Positions 33,185-41,162 of a stretch of 64,000 bases of DNA are shown here, one piece after another. The notes beneath the pieces were generated by a model, which was not told where the DNA came from, ran no database searches, and was given only the letters and a program-made list of their open reading frames with translations. This DNA is from Brevundimonas aurantiaca (lineage in GTDB: Bacteria > Pseudomonadota > Alphaproteobacteria > Caulobacterales > Caulobacteraceae): the NCBI RefSeq assembly GCF_014199955.1, contig NZ_JACHOQ010000003.1, forward strand, positions 62,001 to 126,000, written 5' to 3'. Each line of letters starts with the position of its first letter. Positions within the stretch are counted from its first letter, which is position 1. A program made the translations under genes and the position numbers.

Positions 33185-34705
33185 ATGGCGCGGCGGGCGG
33201 CGACGAAACGAACCGAAGGCTTGACGGCGACGGCCGATCCGGCCCAGCAGTTCCTGCGCCTGATGAGTCACGAGATGCGCACCCCCCTGAACGGGGTGCT
33301 GGGCATGATCCATCTGTTGCAGCGGACCCGATTGGACGGCGCCCAGCGCGCCTATGCCGAGAACGCCCGCCAGTCGGCCGAACATCTTTTGGGGCTGGTC
33401 AACGACCTTCTGGACTATGCGCGGCTTGAGGCCGGGGCGCTGGAGTTCGACCTGGCGCCGGTCGATGTGGAACCCCTGGTCCGCAGCGTCGCCGAACTGC
33501 TGAGTCCGCGCGCCCATGACAAGGGGCTGGAGATCGTCTGGTCCGTCGGCGCCGACGTGCCTGACATCAGGGCCGACGAAGGCCGGCTGAAGCAGGTTCT
33601 GTTCAACCTGGCCGGCAATGCGGTCAAGTTCACCGAGACCGGCGGCGTCTACATCGCGGTCGAACGGCGGAACGGCGCCGGCAGGGCGGCGCACCTGGCC
33701 TTCATCGTCGATGACACGGGCCCCGGCGTGCCGCACGAAGCCCACACGCGCATCTTCGAAGAGTTCGGCCACGCCGACGTTTCCGATGCCGTGCGACATG
33801 ACGGGGCGGGCCTCGGGCTGGCGGTTGTCCGAAAACTGGCGCGGGCCATGGGCGGGTCTGTCCAGGTCGCAGACCGCCCGGGCGGCGGCGCCCGCTTCTG
33901 TTTCGAGGCCGCCTTCGATGTCGTCCCCGGCACGCGAGACCAGCCTTTGGTGGGCCTGACCGTCGCCGTCCGCTCGCCCGACATCTTCGTCCAGACCGCC
34001 GCCATCGCCCAGATCGAGGCGTCCGGTGGGCGGTTCGCCGCATCGGCGCCGGTCGTTCTGGTCGATCACGTCGGCGCCTTGTCCGGCGACTTGGCGCTTC
34101 CGCCGTCGGAGGGCCGGGGCGTGATCCTGCTGAAACCGTCCGAGCGCGATCTGATCGCGCGCTACCGCGCCCAGGGCTTCCACGGCTATCTGATCAAGCC
34201 TCTGCGCCGCGCCTCTCTCGCCGAACGGGTGCTGGCCGTCGCGGCCCAGGACGATCCCATGCGCGAGGCCGGCGCCGCCTCTCCGGCGGCTGAGGACGAC
34301 CGGGTCGTCCCTGCCCGCTTCGCCGGGACGCGCATCCTGCTGGCCGAGGACAATCCGGTCGGCGCCCTGCTGGCCCGCACGCTGTTGCAGCGCGAGGGCT
34401 GCATCGTCGAAAGCGCCGCCAGCGGTCAGGAGGCCGTCGCCTCCCTGGCCCGCGCCCGTTATGATCTGGTCTTCATGGACATGCGGATGCCGGGCATGGA
34501 CGGCCCCGCCGCCGCCCGCGCCATCCGCGCCACAGGCGACGCCACCCCCATACTGGCCCTGACCGCCAACGCCTTCGCCGAAGACCGCCGCCTGTGCCTG
34601 GAGGCGGGGATGGACGACCATCTGGTCAAGCCGCTGGACGCCGAGGCCCTGCGCGCCGCCCTGACCCGCTGGACGAAGCGCGACATCCGCGCCAAGGTCG
34701 GCTGA
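33185..34705 (+). CDS. Soluble hybrid histidine kinase without sensor domain
   Basis: A 506-residue protein in which the HisKA box MSHEMRTPLNGVLGMIHLL begins already at residue 27 (phospho-His 29). HATPase motifs NLAGNAVKFTETG (about 140), DDTGPGV (about 177) and GAGLGLAVVRKL (about 203) follow. There is a degenerate receiver-like section (about 250-360) and a C-terminal receiver with ILLAEDNPVGALLARTLL and phospho-Asp in VFMDMRMPGMDG (about 430). No membrane helix, PAS or GAF domain is present, so input must come from a partner protein. No phosphotransfer gene is adjacent. Confidence 0.9.
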   Translation: MARRAATKRTEGLTATADPAQQFLRLMSHEMRTPLNGVLGMIHLLQRTRLDGAQRAYAENARQSAEHLLGLVNDLLDYARLEAGALEFDLAPVDVEPLVRSVAELLSPRAHDKGLEIVWSVGADVPDIRADEGRLKQVLFNLAGNAVKFTETGGVYIAVERRNGAGRAAHLAFIVDDTGPGVPHEAHTRIFEEFGHADVSDAVRHDGAGLGLAVVRKLARAMGGSVQVADRPGGGARFCFEAAFDVVPGTRDQPLVGLTVAVRSPDIFVQTAAIAQIEASGGRFAASAPVVLVDHVGALSGDLALPPSEGRGVILLKPSERDLIARYRAQGFHGYLIKPLRRASLAERVLAVAAQDDPMREAGAASPAAEDDRVVPARFAGTRILLAEDNPVGALLARTLLQREGCIVESAASGQEAVASLARARYDLVFMDMRMPGMDGPAAARAIRATGDATPILALTANAFAEDRRLCLEAGMDDHLVKPLDAEALRAALTRWTKRDIRAKVG

Positions 34706-34744
34706 GTTAACGGCGTCCGTCTCCGGCCGCCGCCGGAGCCGTGC

Positions 34745-36439
34745 ATGACCGACCAGACCACCCCCGCCGCAGAAGTCGCCGCCTTGCGTCCGCAGCCAAA
34801 GGGATTCGGCGTCATCAGGGCCGCATTCCGCGAACGTCGAACCCTGGCCATGCTTCTGCTCGGCTTCTCGGCCGGCCTGCCTTTCGCCATGCTGTTCGGC
34901 ACTCTGAACGCCTGGCTTTCCGAGGTGGATGTCTCCGTCGCGACCATAGGCATACTGTCTTGGGTGGGTCTTTTCGGCGCCTTCAAGTTTCTGTGGTCGC
35001 CAGCGGTCGGTCTGCATCTGCCGTTGCTGTCCCGCCTGGGGCGACGGCGGTCCTGGCTGGTCATATGCCAGTCCGTTCTCGCCCTGGTCTTCATCGTCAT
35101 CGCCGCATCCCATCCGACGGGGGGCGCCATCGGCCTTCTGGCCTCGGCCGCCGCTATCGGCGCCTTTGCCTCCGCCACTCAGGACATCGTCATCGACACC
35201 TGGCGGATCGAGGCGGCGGATGACCATCTGCCGGTCGATCTGTTGTCTTCCGTGTATCAGCTCGGATTTCGCACCGCCGCTCTAGTCGGCGGCGCCGGCG
35301 CCCTCGTCTTGGCCGACACGGCGGGCTGGCCCGCCACCTTTTTCGCGGCGGCTGTGCTAATGGGGCTGGGCCTGCTTGGAACCTTCATCGCGCCTGAACC
35401 GCTCGTCGCGGCGGAAAAGGCCGTAGAGCGCGAGCGTATCGGCTCGCCTGCTCTGCGCAGGACCGCCCTTTTTGTGACCCTCGCAGCCTGGGCCTGGGCC
35501 GGCTTCATGCTGATTCGTTTCATGATTATGGCGCTGACGACTGTGCCGGCGCCGAGCGCGGGGCAATTCATCCAGTCCTGGGGGCCCTGGATTGTGGCCG
35601 CGGCGGTTTTGCTGCCAGCCGCCCTTGCCGGCGTCCTGGTCTGGCGCGGTCGCTCAACCGCCCCGGAGAGCCAGCCGGCGAACACCGTCACGGAGCGGTT
35701 TTATGACGCGATCCTGGCGCCCCTGGTGGAGCTGATGGGCCGCTTGGGTTGGGGCGCTTTAATCGTCCTGGGGTTGGTGCTCAGCTATCGTATTACGGAC
35801 GGCGTCTGGGGTCCGTTCGCCTATCCCTTTTATCTTGGAACGGAAGGCGGGGGGCTGGGCCGCACGATGACCGAGGTGGCCTTGGCGTCCAAGACCTTCG
35901 GCGTCGTCATGACCATCCTGGGCATCGGCCTGGGAGGTTGGGCGCTTGTGGTCGTCGGCCGCATGCCCTGCCTCCTGATCGGCGCGGTCCTCAGCGCCGC
36001 CACCAATCTGCTGATGATGGATCTGGCTATGGGCGCGCCCGTCATCGACCCGTTCATGAGGGCGACAGGCCTCTACGGCCTGTTCAGCGTCTTCGGCGTC
36101 GGCGAACCCTTGGCCCGTCTTATGGCGGCGATCGCGGGCGAGAACATCGCGGGCGGCTTCGCCGGCGCGGCCTTCGTCGCCTATCTGTCGGCTCTGTCGA
36201 ATCGACTGTTCGGCGCCGTCCAGTTTGCGGTTTTCGCCTCTCTAGCCTTGTTGATCGGCACTCTGGGCCGGGCGCCTCTGGGCGAGCTGGTGGACCGCGA
36301 AGGCTTCGCCCCGATGTTCCAGTTCGCCGCCCTCATCGGCCTGGTCGCGGTAGTGTTCTGTCTTATTGAATGGGTGCGTCTGACCCTGGAACGCCGAAAG
36401 GTTGAACGCCTCCAAGCTAAGAGCTCGAAGGCGCTCTAG
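34745..36439 (+). CDS. ampG: AmpG-family muropeptide permease
   Basis: A 564-residue MFS transporter. The AmpG hallmark GFSAGLPFAMLFGTLNAWLSE (in part about 39-58) and WSPAVGLHLPLLSRLGRRR (about 80-98), then ASATQDIVIDTWRIE (about 140-154), are clear; about fourteen helices follow. It imports GlcNAc-anhydroMurNAc peptides from cell-wall turnover and thereby affects beta-lactamase induction. The long N-terminal tail is cytosolic. It ends 5 bases from the convergent entericidin-like gene. Confidence 0.9.
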   Translation: MTDQTTPAAEVAALRPQPKGFGVIRAAFRERRTLAMLLLGFSAGLPFAMLFGTLNAWLSEVDVSVATIGILSWVGLFGAFKFLWSPAVGLHLPLLSRLGRRRSWLVICQSVLALVFIVIAASHPTGGAIGLLASAAAIGAFASATQDIVIDTWRIEAADDHLPVDLLSSVYQLGFRTAALVGGAGALVLADTAGWPATFFAAAVLMGLGLLGTFIAPEPLVAAEKAVERERIGSPALRRTALFVTLAAWAWAGFMLIRFMIMALTTVPAPSAGQFIQSWGPWIVAAAVLLPAALAGVLVWRGRSTAPESQPANTVTERFYDAILAPLVELMGRLGWGALIVLGLVLSYRITDGVWGPFAYPFYLGTEGGGLGRTMTEVALASKTFGVVMTILGIGLGGWALVVVGRMPCLLIGAVLSAATNLLMMDLAMGAPVIDPFMRATGLYGLFSVFGVGEPLARLMAAIAGENIAGGFAGAAFVAYLSALSNRLFGAVQFAVFASLALLIGTLGRAPLGELVDREGFAPMFQFAALIGLVAVVFCLIEWVRLTLERRKVERLQAKSSKAL

Positions 36440-36443
36440 CCGC

Positions 36444-36581
36444 TCAGTGTTTCGCCCGTTCCGCGCCCGAGCTGACGGCCGAACCGGCGGCCGAGACGTC
36501 GCGGCCGACGCCGGCGACGGTGTTGCAGGCCGAGACGGCCAGGGCGGCGGCGACGAGAGACAGGGTGATGATCTTGCGCAT
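36444..36581 (-). CDS. Entericidin A/B-family small lipoprotein
   Basis: A 45-codon gene below the usual ORF threshold. The product opens MRKIITLSLVAAALAVSACN with a lipobox Cys19, then a short Gly/Ser/Ala/Val tail (TVAGVGRDVSAAGSAVSSGA), matching entericidin EcnA/EcnB lipoproteins. In enteric bacteria these are a bacteriolytic/antidote pair in stationary phase; only one copy is seen here, and single-copy relatives are common in Alphaproteobacteria with unknown role. It is convergent with ampG and divergent from trmD. Confidence 0.85.
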   Translation of the reverse strand: MRKIITLSLVAAALAVSACNTVAGVGRDVSAAGSAVSSGAERAKH

Positions 36582-36693
36582 GGCGAACCTCGTTTATGGT
36601 CAAGCTCCGCACGAACGCCCAAGCTTGGCCTTGGTTGCGCTTCTCTGTCGCAAACAATGGATTTTCGCCGTCGTTCGAGGCTAAAGGGCCGCC

Positions 36694-37434
36694 ATGTCCT
36701 TCACCGCCCCCCCTTTTCTGGCCACCGTCCTGACCATGTTCCCCGAAGCCTTTCCGGGCCCGCTCGGGGTGTCGCTGATCGGCACGGCTTGGCGCGAGAA
36801 GGGGCTGTGGAGCCTGGATACGGTTGACATCCGCGCCTTTTCCACAGATACGCGCGGCTTCCTGGACGACACCCCTGCGGGGGGCGGTCCAGGAGCCGTG
36901 CTTAAGGCGGACGTGGTGGCCAGGGCGGTCGATAGCCTGCCTGGGCCGAAACGGCCGCTTTTGTACATGAGCGCCCGGGGTCGGCCCCTGACCCAGGCGC
37001 GCGTCAAGGAATGGGCGACAGCGGACGGAATCGTCGTGCTGTGCGGCCGTTTCGAGGGGGTGGATCAACGGGTGCTGGACGCCCGGGGGTTCGAGGAGGT
37101 CTCGGTCGGAGACGCGGTCCTCGCCGGCGGCGAGGCGGCGGCCATGGTCGTGATCGAGGCGTGCGTAAGACTGATCCCCGGAGTGCTCGGTTCAGGCGAC
37201 AGCCTGTCGTCCGAAAGTTTCGAGGACGGGCTTCTGGAGCATCCGCAGTACACGCGACCGCGGACGTTCGAGGGGCTTGAGATTCCCGAGGTGCTGCTGT
37301 CGGGCGACCATAAGAAGGTCGCCGAATGGCGTCAGGCGCAGCGGGAGCAGACCACGCGGGAGCGACGGCCGGACCTCTGGCAGGCGCATCTCGCCAACTC
37401 ACAGGTAAAGAGCGCCAAGCTCGAGGAGAAATGA
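36694..37434 (+). CDS. trmD: tRNA (guanine-37-N1)-methyltransferase TrmD
   Basis: A 246-residue SPOUT methyltransferase that makes m1G37, preventing frameshifts. The family motifs are complete: [18 protein letters not shown] (about 13-30), [13 protein letters not shown] (about 63-75), the trefoil-knot SAM site with [13 protein letters not shown] (about 117-129), [15 protein letters not shown] (about 137-151), [20 protein letters not shown] (about 166-185) and [12 protein letters not shown]. It is followed after one base by rplS, the conserved order. The usual upstream partners rpsP and rimM are not in this window. Confidence 0.97.
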   Translation: MSFTAPPFLATVLTMFPEAFPGPLGVSLIGTAWREKGLWSLDTVDIRAFSTDTRGFLDDTPAGGGPGAVLKADVVARAVDSLPGPKRPLLYMSARGRPLTQARVKEWATADGIVVLCGRFEGVDQRVLDARGFEEVSVGDAVLAGGEAAAMVVIEACVRLIPGVLGSGDSLSSESFEDGLLEHPQYTRPRTFEGLEIPEVLLSGDHKKVAEWRQAQREQTTRERRPDLWQAHLANSQVKSAKLEEK

Positions 37435-37435
37435 C

Positions 37436-37858
37436 ATGAACATCGTTCAACAGCTGGAAGCTGAAGAAAAAGCCCGCGTTCTGGGCGACCGCAAGATCCC
37501 GGACTTCCAGCCCGGCGACACCCTGCGCGTCAATGTGAAGATCAAGGAAGGCGAGCGCGAGCGCGTCCAGGCCTTCGAAGGCGTCTGCATCGCCCGTGAC
37601 GGCGGCGGCGTGAACGAGACCTTCACCGTCCGCAAGATTTCGTTCGGCGAAGGCGTCGAGCGGAAGTTTCCCATTCTGTCGCCGAACGTCGAGTCGATCG
37701 AGGTGAAGCGCCGCGGCGTCGTGCGTCGCGCCAAGCTCTATTATCTGCGCGACCGTCGCGGCAAGTCGGCCCGGATCGCCGAGCGTCAGACGGTTCGTCC
37801 CGCCAAGGGCGTGGTGGTCCCGGAGACCGGCGCCGCCGACAAGGGCGACGAAGCCTGA
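37436..37858 (+). CDS. rplS: 50S ribosomal protein L19
   Basis: A 140-residue ribosomal protein at the 30S/50S interface. The sequence shows [19 protein letters not shown] (about 20-38), [17 protein letters not shown] (about 42-58), [16 protein letters not shown] (about 71-86), then the basic [18 protein letters not shown] (about 98-115). The C-terminal 25 residues extend beyond the E. coli length, usual in Alphaproteobacteria. It is coupled to trmD and ended by a strong terminator. Confidence 0.97.
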   Translation: MNIVQQLEAEEKARVLGDRKIPDFQPGDTLRVNVKIKEGERERVQAFEGVCIARDGGGVNETFTVRKISFGEGVERKFPILSPNVESIEVKRRGVVRRAKLYYLRDRRGKSARIAERQTVRPAKGVVVPETGAADKGDEA

Positions 37859-37884
37859 TCCCAGGCGCGTTCGCAAAACGATAA

Positions 37885-37915
37885 GGGCCCCGGCGGCGAC
37901 GCCGGGGCCTTTTTT
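37885..37915 (+). terminator. Intrinsic terminator of trmD-rplS
   Basis: GGCCCCGGCG (37886-37895) and CGCCGGGGCC (37900-37909) form a perfect 10-bp stem with a GCGA tetraloop, followed directly by six T residues. It is the clearest intrinsic terminator in the window. Confidence 0.92.
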
Positions 37916-37933
37916 GTTCGTCCGGCGCGCCTC

Positions 37934-38419
37934 CTACTGCGGAAACAGCGGGTTGGACGCATCCCTTTGGCCTTCCAGACTGTGTTTCAGCCCCTCCATC
38001 TGATCATGGCCCGTCTTGATGGAGGCGTAGGCGCGACGAATGGTTTCACGGGTGGTGGCCGAGATGGCCGTGTCATCCAGAGCCTTGTCGAACTTTGCGG
38101 CGATGAACCCCTCGCCGCTGTTGATCGACCCCACCACGCTGTCGTCATTCCTCAACAGGGCGTGTTTGACGTCCAGAAAGGCGCGGTGGGCCTTGGCCAG
38201 GATGGAGCCGTGAGCCTCGGGGTCGCCGCCCAGTCCGGACACGGCGGCCGACAGATCCTCGACCACCTGGCGGCGCTCCTCGCTGCGGCGCTCGAACAGG
38301 CTGCGGAAATGGGGATCGGTCGTCTCTTCGGCCGCCTGGGCGTAGCCGTCGGCGCTGTCCAGGGTGGTCTCGATCAGGCCGTTCAAGACCTTGATGTCAT
38401 GGGCGTTGGGATTGCTCAT
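37934..38419 (-). CDS. PA2169-type four-helix-bundle protein (DUF2383)
   Basis: A 161-residue soluble ferritin-like helical bundle of the DUF2383/PA2169 group. It opens DIKVLNGLIETTLDSADGYAQAA-like (about 9-31) and contains FRSLFERRSEERRQVVEDL (about 38-56) and GFIAAKFDKALDD (about 104-116). Members are widespread in stress or stationary-phase settings and may bind metal, but function is not established. It is monocistronic and convergent with rplS. Confidence 0.85.
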   Translation of the reverse strand: MSNPNAHDIKVLNGLIETTLDSADGYAQAAEETTDPHFRSLFERRSEERRQVVEDLSAAVSGLGGDPEAHGSILAKAHRAFLDVKHALLRNDDSVVGSINSGEGFIAAKFDKALDDTAISATTRETIRRAYASIKTGHDQMEGLKHSLEGQRDASNPLFPQ

Positions 38420-38511
38420 TGCGTCGGCTCCTCCGCTTAGGCGGTCAAGCGGACAATGGCCGGACGCGGCGAAGGTTGCCGGATGCGGCGCCGCGCCCGA
38501 TCAACAGGCCG

Positions 38512-39309
38512 TCAGAGGGCGGTCCGCAGCGACCACAGCTCAGGAAAGCACCGCTTGGTCAGGGTCGTGGCCAGATAGGCCGCCCCTTCCGTTCCGCCCG
38601 TCCCACGGCGCCGGCCGATGATGCGCTCGACCGTGACGACGTGCTTATGTCGCCAGGTCAGCAGGGCGTCGTCCAGGTCGACCAGCTTCTCGGCCAGCTG
38701 ATACAGGGCCCACCAGCGCTCCGTGTCCCGATAGACCTCGAGCCAAGCCGCCTCTACCGCCTCGGACGGTTCATAGGGCTGGGTCACGTCGCGGTTCAGC
38801 ACGGCCTGCGGCACCGGCAGGCCGGCCTTGGCCAACTGGGCCAGGGCGTCGTCATACAGACTGGGCGACGCGATCGCCGCCTCCAGCGCCGCATGGGCCT
38901 GGGGTCGGTCCACATGGAACTTCAGGAAGGCGGGGTCCTTCAGCCCCAGCATGGCCTCGAAGCGACGGAACTGGTCGCTCTGGAAACCGGAGGACGCGCC
39001 CAGCACGCCCCGGAACCGCAGATAGTCGGCCGGGGTCATGGTCGCCAGAATGTCCCAGCTCTGGGTCATCACCGCCTGGATGCGGCTGACCCGCGCCAGG
39101 CTCTTATAGGCGGGGACCAGGTCGCCGGCCCGCACCAGGGTCTGGGCCAGGGCCACTTCGTGCAGCATCTGCTTCAGCCACAACTCCTTGGTCTGGTGGA
39201 TGACGACGAAGAGCATTTCGTCGTGCTGATCCGACAGCGGATGCTGGGTCGAAAGCAGATCGTCCAACGCCAGATAGCCGGCGTAGGTCATGTCGCGGGA
39301 TTGGGTCAT
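38512..39309 (-). CDS. kynA: Tryptophan 2,3-dioxygenase
   Basis: A 265-residue heme dioxygenase converting L-tryptophan to N-formylkynurenine. The substrate-site motif EMLFVVIHQTKELWLKQMLHE (in part about 31-50), FRGVLGASSGFQSDQFR (about 95-111) and the heme-His region LTWRHKHVVTVERIIGRRRG (about 220-239) with the following GTGGTEG loop are intact. Length is typical of bacterial enzymes. No other kynurenine-pathway gene is nearby. Confidence 0.96.
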   Translation of the reverse strand: MTQSRDMTYAGYLALDDLLSTQHPLSDQHDEMLFVVIHQTKELWLKQMLHEVALAQTLVRAGDLVPAYKSLARVSRIQAVMTQSWDILATMTPADYLRFRGVLGASSGFQSDQFRRFEAMLGLKDPAFLKFHVDRPQAHAALEAAIASPSLYDDALAQLAKAGLPVPQAVLNRDVTQPYEPSEAVEAAWLEVYRDTERWWALYQLAEKLVDLDDALLTWRHKHVVTVERIIGRRRGTGGTEGAAYLATTLTKRCFPELWSLRTAL

Positions 39310-39349
39310 GCGCCGCTATCGCCCGCGGCCGGGAAAGGCGCAAGTCCGC

Positions 39350-39880
39350 CTATTGCTGACCCTGGCCCGACACATTGGCGGCCATCTGGCGGCCGGCGTC
39401 GAAGGCGTCGCGCGCGCCCTTATAGATGAAGCCGTAGGTCGGATAGACGGTCGTGCCCAGGCCGTTGATCGGATTGTACCAGACCTTGACCTGAGACCAG
39501 TCGTTGGCGGGCGAGACGTCCACGACGGTGACGTTCTCCTCCACCTTGCCGCGGCTGCCGCCCCAGTTGGCGTGGGTCACGCGCACCACCCGGTCGGTCA
39601 GAATGTCGGAAACGACGGCGACATGGCCGCGGCTCATCCGGCCTTCCGGGCGGAAGACCAGGACCGAACCGGTCTCGGGCGCCTTGCCCGTGCGGAACTT
39701 CTCGGCGGCCTGACGCCACCAGGTCCAGGCGTCGCCGAAGATGTTGATGCCCGAGAACATGCGGGCGAAGGTCACGCACTGCCAGTACGGCTCGTCAGCC
39801 TTTGCATTGGAGGGAACTGCGCCCAGTGCAAAAAAACCGAGGGTCGCCGCAACCGCGGCGGCTTTGAGCCGTTTTGTCAT
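39350..39880 (-). CDS. Secreted CHAP-domain peptidoglycan amidase/peptidase
   Basis: A 176-residue protein with an N-terminal signal (AAAVAATLGFFALGAVPSNA) and one CHAP domain. The catalytic Cys lies in YWQCVTFARMFSGI (about 33-46) and the His in MSRGHVAVVSDI (about 83-94), with HANWGG (about 104) probably supplying the third residue. CHAP enzymes cleave peptide bonds in the cell wall. No cell-wall binding domain is present. The gene starts 49 bases from the next minus-strand stop. Confidence 0.88.
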   Translation of the reverse strand: MTKRLKAAAVAATLGFFALGAVPSNAKADEPYWQCVTFARMFSGINIFGDAWTWWRQAAEKFRTGKAPETGSVLVFRPEGRMSRGHVAVVSDILTDRVVRVTHANWGGSRGKVEENVTVVDVSPANDWSQVKVWYNPINGLGTTVYPTYGFIYKGARDAFDAGRQMAANVSGQGQQ

Positions 39881-39928
39881 GCTGAGGCCGTATCCCGACT
39901 GCCGATGGTGTTTTTAGAACACAGGCTC

Positions 39929-41080
39929 TCAGGATTCGACAACCGTTTTCGACATACCGCCGTCAGGCGACGGACGGTCTTCTGTAGCGCTTGACACGGA
40001 TTTCGGCCGCTCGGCCAACCCCCTCAAAGCCTGTCGCGCCGGGCGTTCGACCAGGTGATAGGAGACCGCCGCCACGACGGGCAAAAGGGCCAGAATCGCC
40101 AGCCACACGAAAATTTGAAGTTGCTTGTCAGCGGCGCCCGTCAGCTTCGCCGCCAGGCCGACGGCCAGCAGATTCCACGGCACGCAGACCATATAGACCG
40201 AATAGCTGATCTCACCCAGATAGACGGCCGGGCGCGAGGCCAGCCAGCCGGCGCTTGCATTGGGAAGGACAGCCAGGGCGAGGATCAGAGCGCCGGCGCA
40301 CAGGACGGTGATCCCATCCCACAGCCCCAGGGCCGCGCTGACCATCATCAAGACGAAGGCGATCGCCGCCGCCCCGCCCGCCAGGAGAGCGGACAGCCGC
40401 TGCCCCACCTTGCGATAGACCAGATAGAGGGCGCACCCGAGGGCGAAACAGGGCACGATCCGAAGCGCCCCCCAGCGGATGGTGGCCTCCGTCAGAGGAA
40501 AACCCGCCGCCTGCTCGAACACGAAATACAGCACCGTCAGAAAGGCCGCCGCCCCAACCACGGCCGCGACCGGCTTGTCGCGCAGACGCCAGAAGACGAA
40601 GGCGAACAGGGGAAAGCACAGATAGGCGAACCATTCCGCCGAGATCGACCAGGACGGATGGTTCCAACCGGCCACCGGCGCCAAGCCCCAGGCGTGGAGC
40701 ATCAGCAGATTGGCGGGAAGCGACGACCAGGACAGGACGTTGGCGTCCACGCTCATTCCCGCGATCAGAGCCGCCGCCGCCAGCCCTCCGACCCCGATCA
40801 GGGTGGCGAGATGCAGCGGATAGACCCTGGCGATCCGCGCCCACAGGAAGCCGCGATAGGAAAACCGCTTCTCGCCCGCCGCCTGAAGATAGACGTGGCT
40901 CAGAATGAAGCCGGACAGGACGAAGAACAGTTCGACGCCCAGATAGCCTTTGGCGACCACGGCCGTCTGCGGCGCCCCGGCCAGATTGGGCCAGAAGGTG
41001 TAGACGGCGACCCACAGGGCTGCGGCGAACCGCAGGGCCGTCAAGGGTCGAAGATCGGCAGGCGTCTGAACCGGGGTCAT
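39929..41080 (-). CDS. Acyltransferase-3 (OafA/YrhL-type) membrane protein
   Basis: A 383-residue integral membrane O-acyltransferase. The start at 41080 (MTPVQTPADLRPLTALRFAA) leads directly into the Acyl_transf_3 pattern: LTALRFAAALWVAVYTF (about 13-29), GYLGVELFFVLSGFILSHVY (about 46-65), RIARVYPLHLATL (about 83-95). About ten helices follow, and a charged C-terminal tail closes the protein. Such enzymes O-acylate surface polysaccharides, LPS or lipids; the target is unknown. It is not obviously operonic with the carotenoid oxygenase upstream. Confidence 0.9.
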   Translation of the reverse strand: MTPVQTPADLRPLTALRFAAALWVAVYTFWPNLAGAPQTAVVAKGYLGVELFFVLSGFILSHVYLQAAGEKRFSYRGFLWARIARVYPLHLATLIGVGGLAAAALIAGMSVDANVLSWSSLPANLLMLHAWGLAPVAGWNHPSWSISAEWFAYLCFPLFAFVFWRLRDKPVAAVVGAAAFLTVLYFVFEQAAGFPLTEATIRWGALRIVPCFALGCALYLVYRKVGQRLSALLAGGAAAIAFVLMMVSAALGLWDGITVLCAGALILALAVLPNASAGWLASRPAVYLGEISYSVYMVCVPWNLLAVGLAAKLTGAADKQLQIFVWLAILALLPVVAAVSYHLVERPARQALRGLAERPKSVSSATEDRPSPDGGMSKTVVES

Positions 41081-41162
41081 GGTCTCACCTTGGCACGTCA
41101 GGCTTTGCGAACCATGAAGGCCGCAAGAACGGCGCCTGCCGCCTTTTGGCCCGGCCGGGGCA

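Noticed and set aside
33101-35227. 708-codon minus-strand frame
   Set aside because: Antisense to the hybrid kinase and AmpG; Gln/Gly/Asp-rich shadow.
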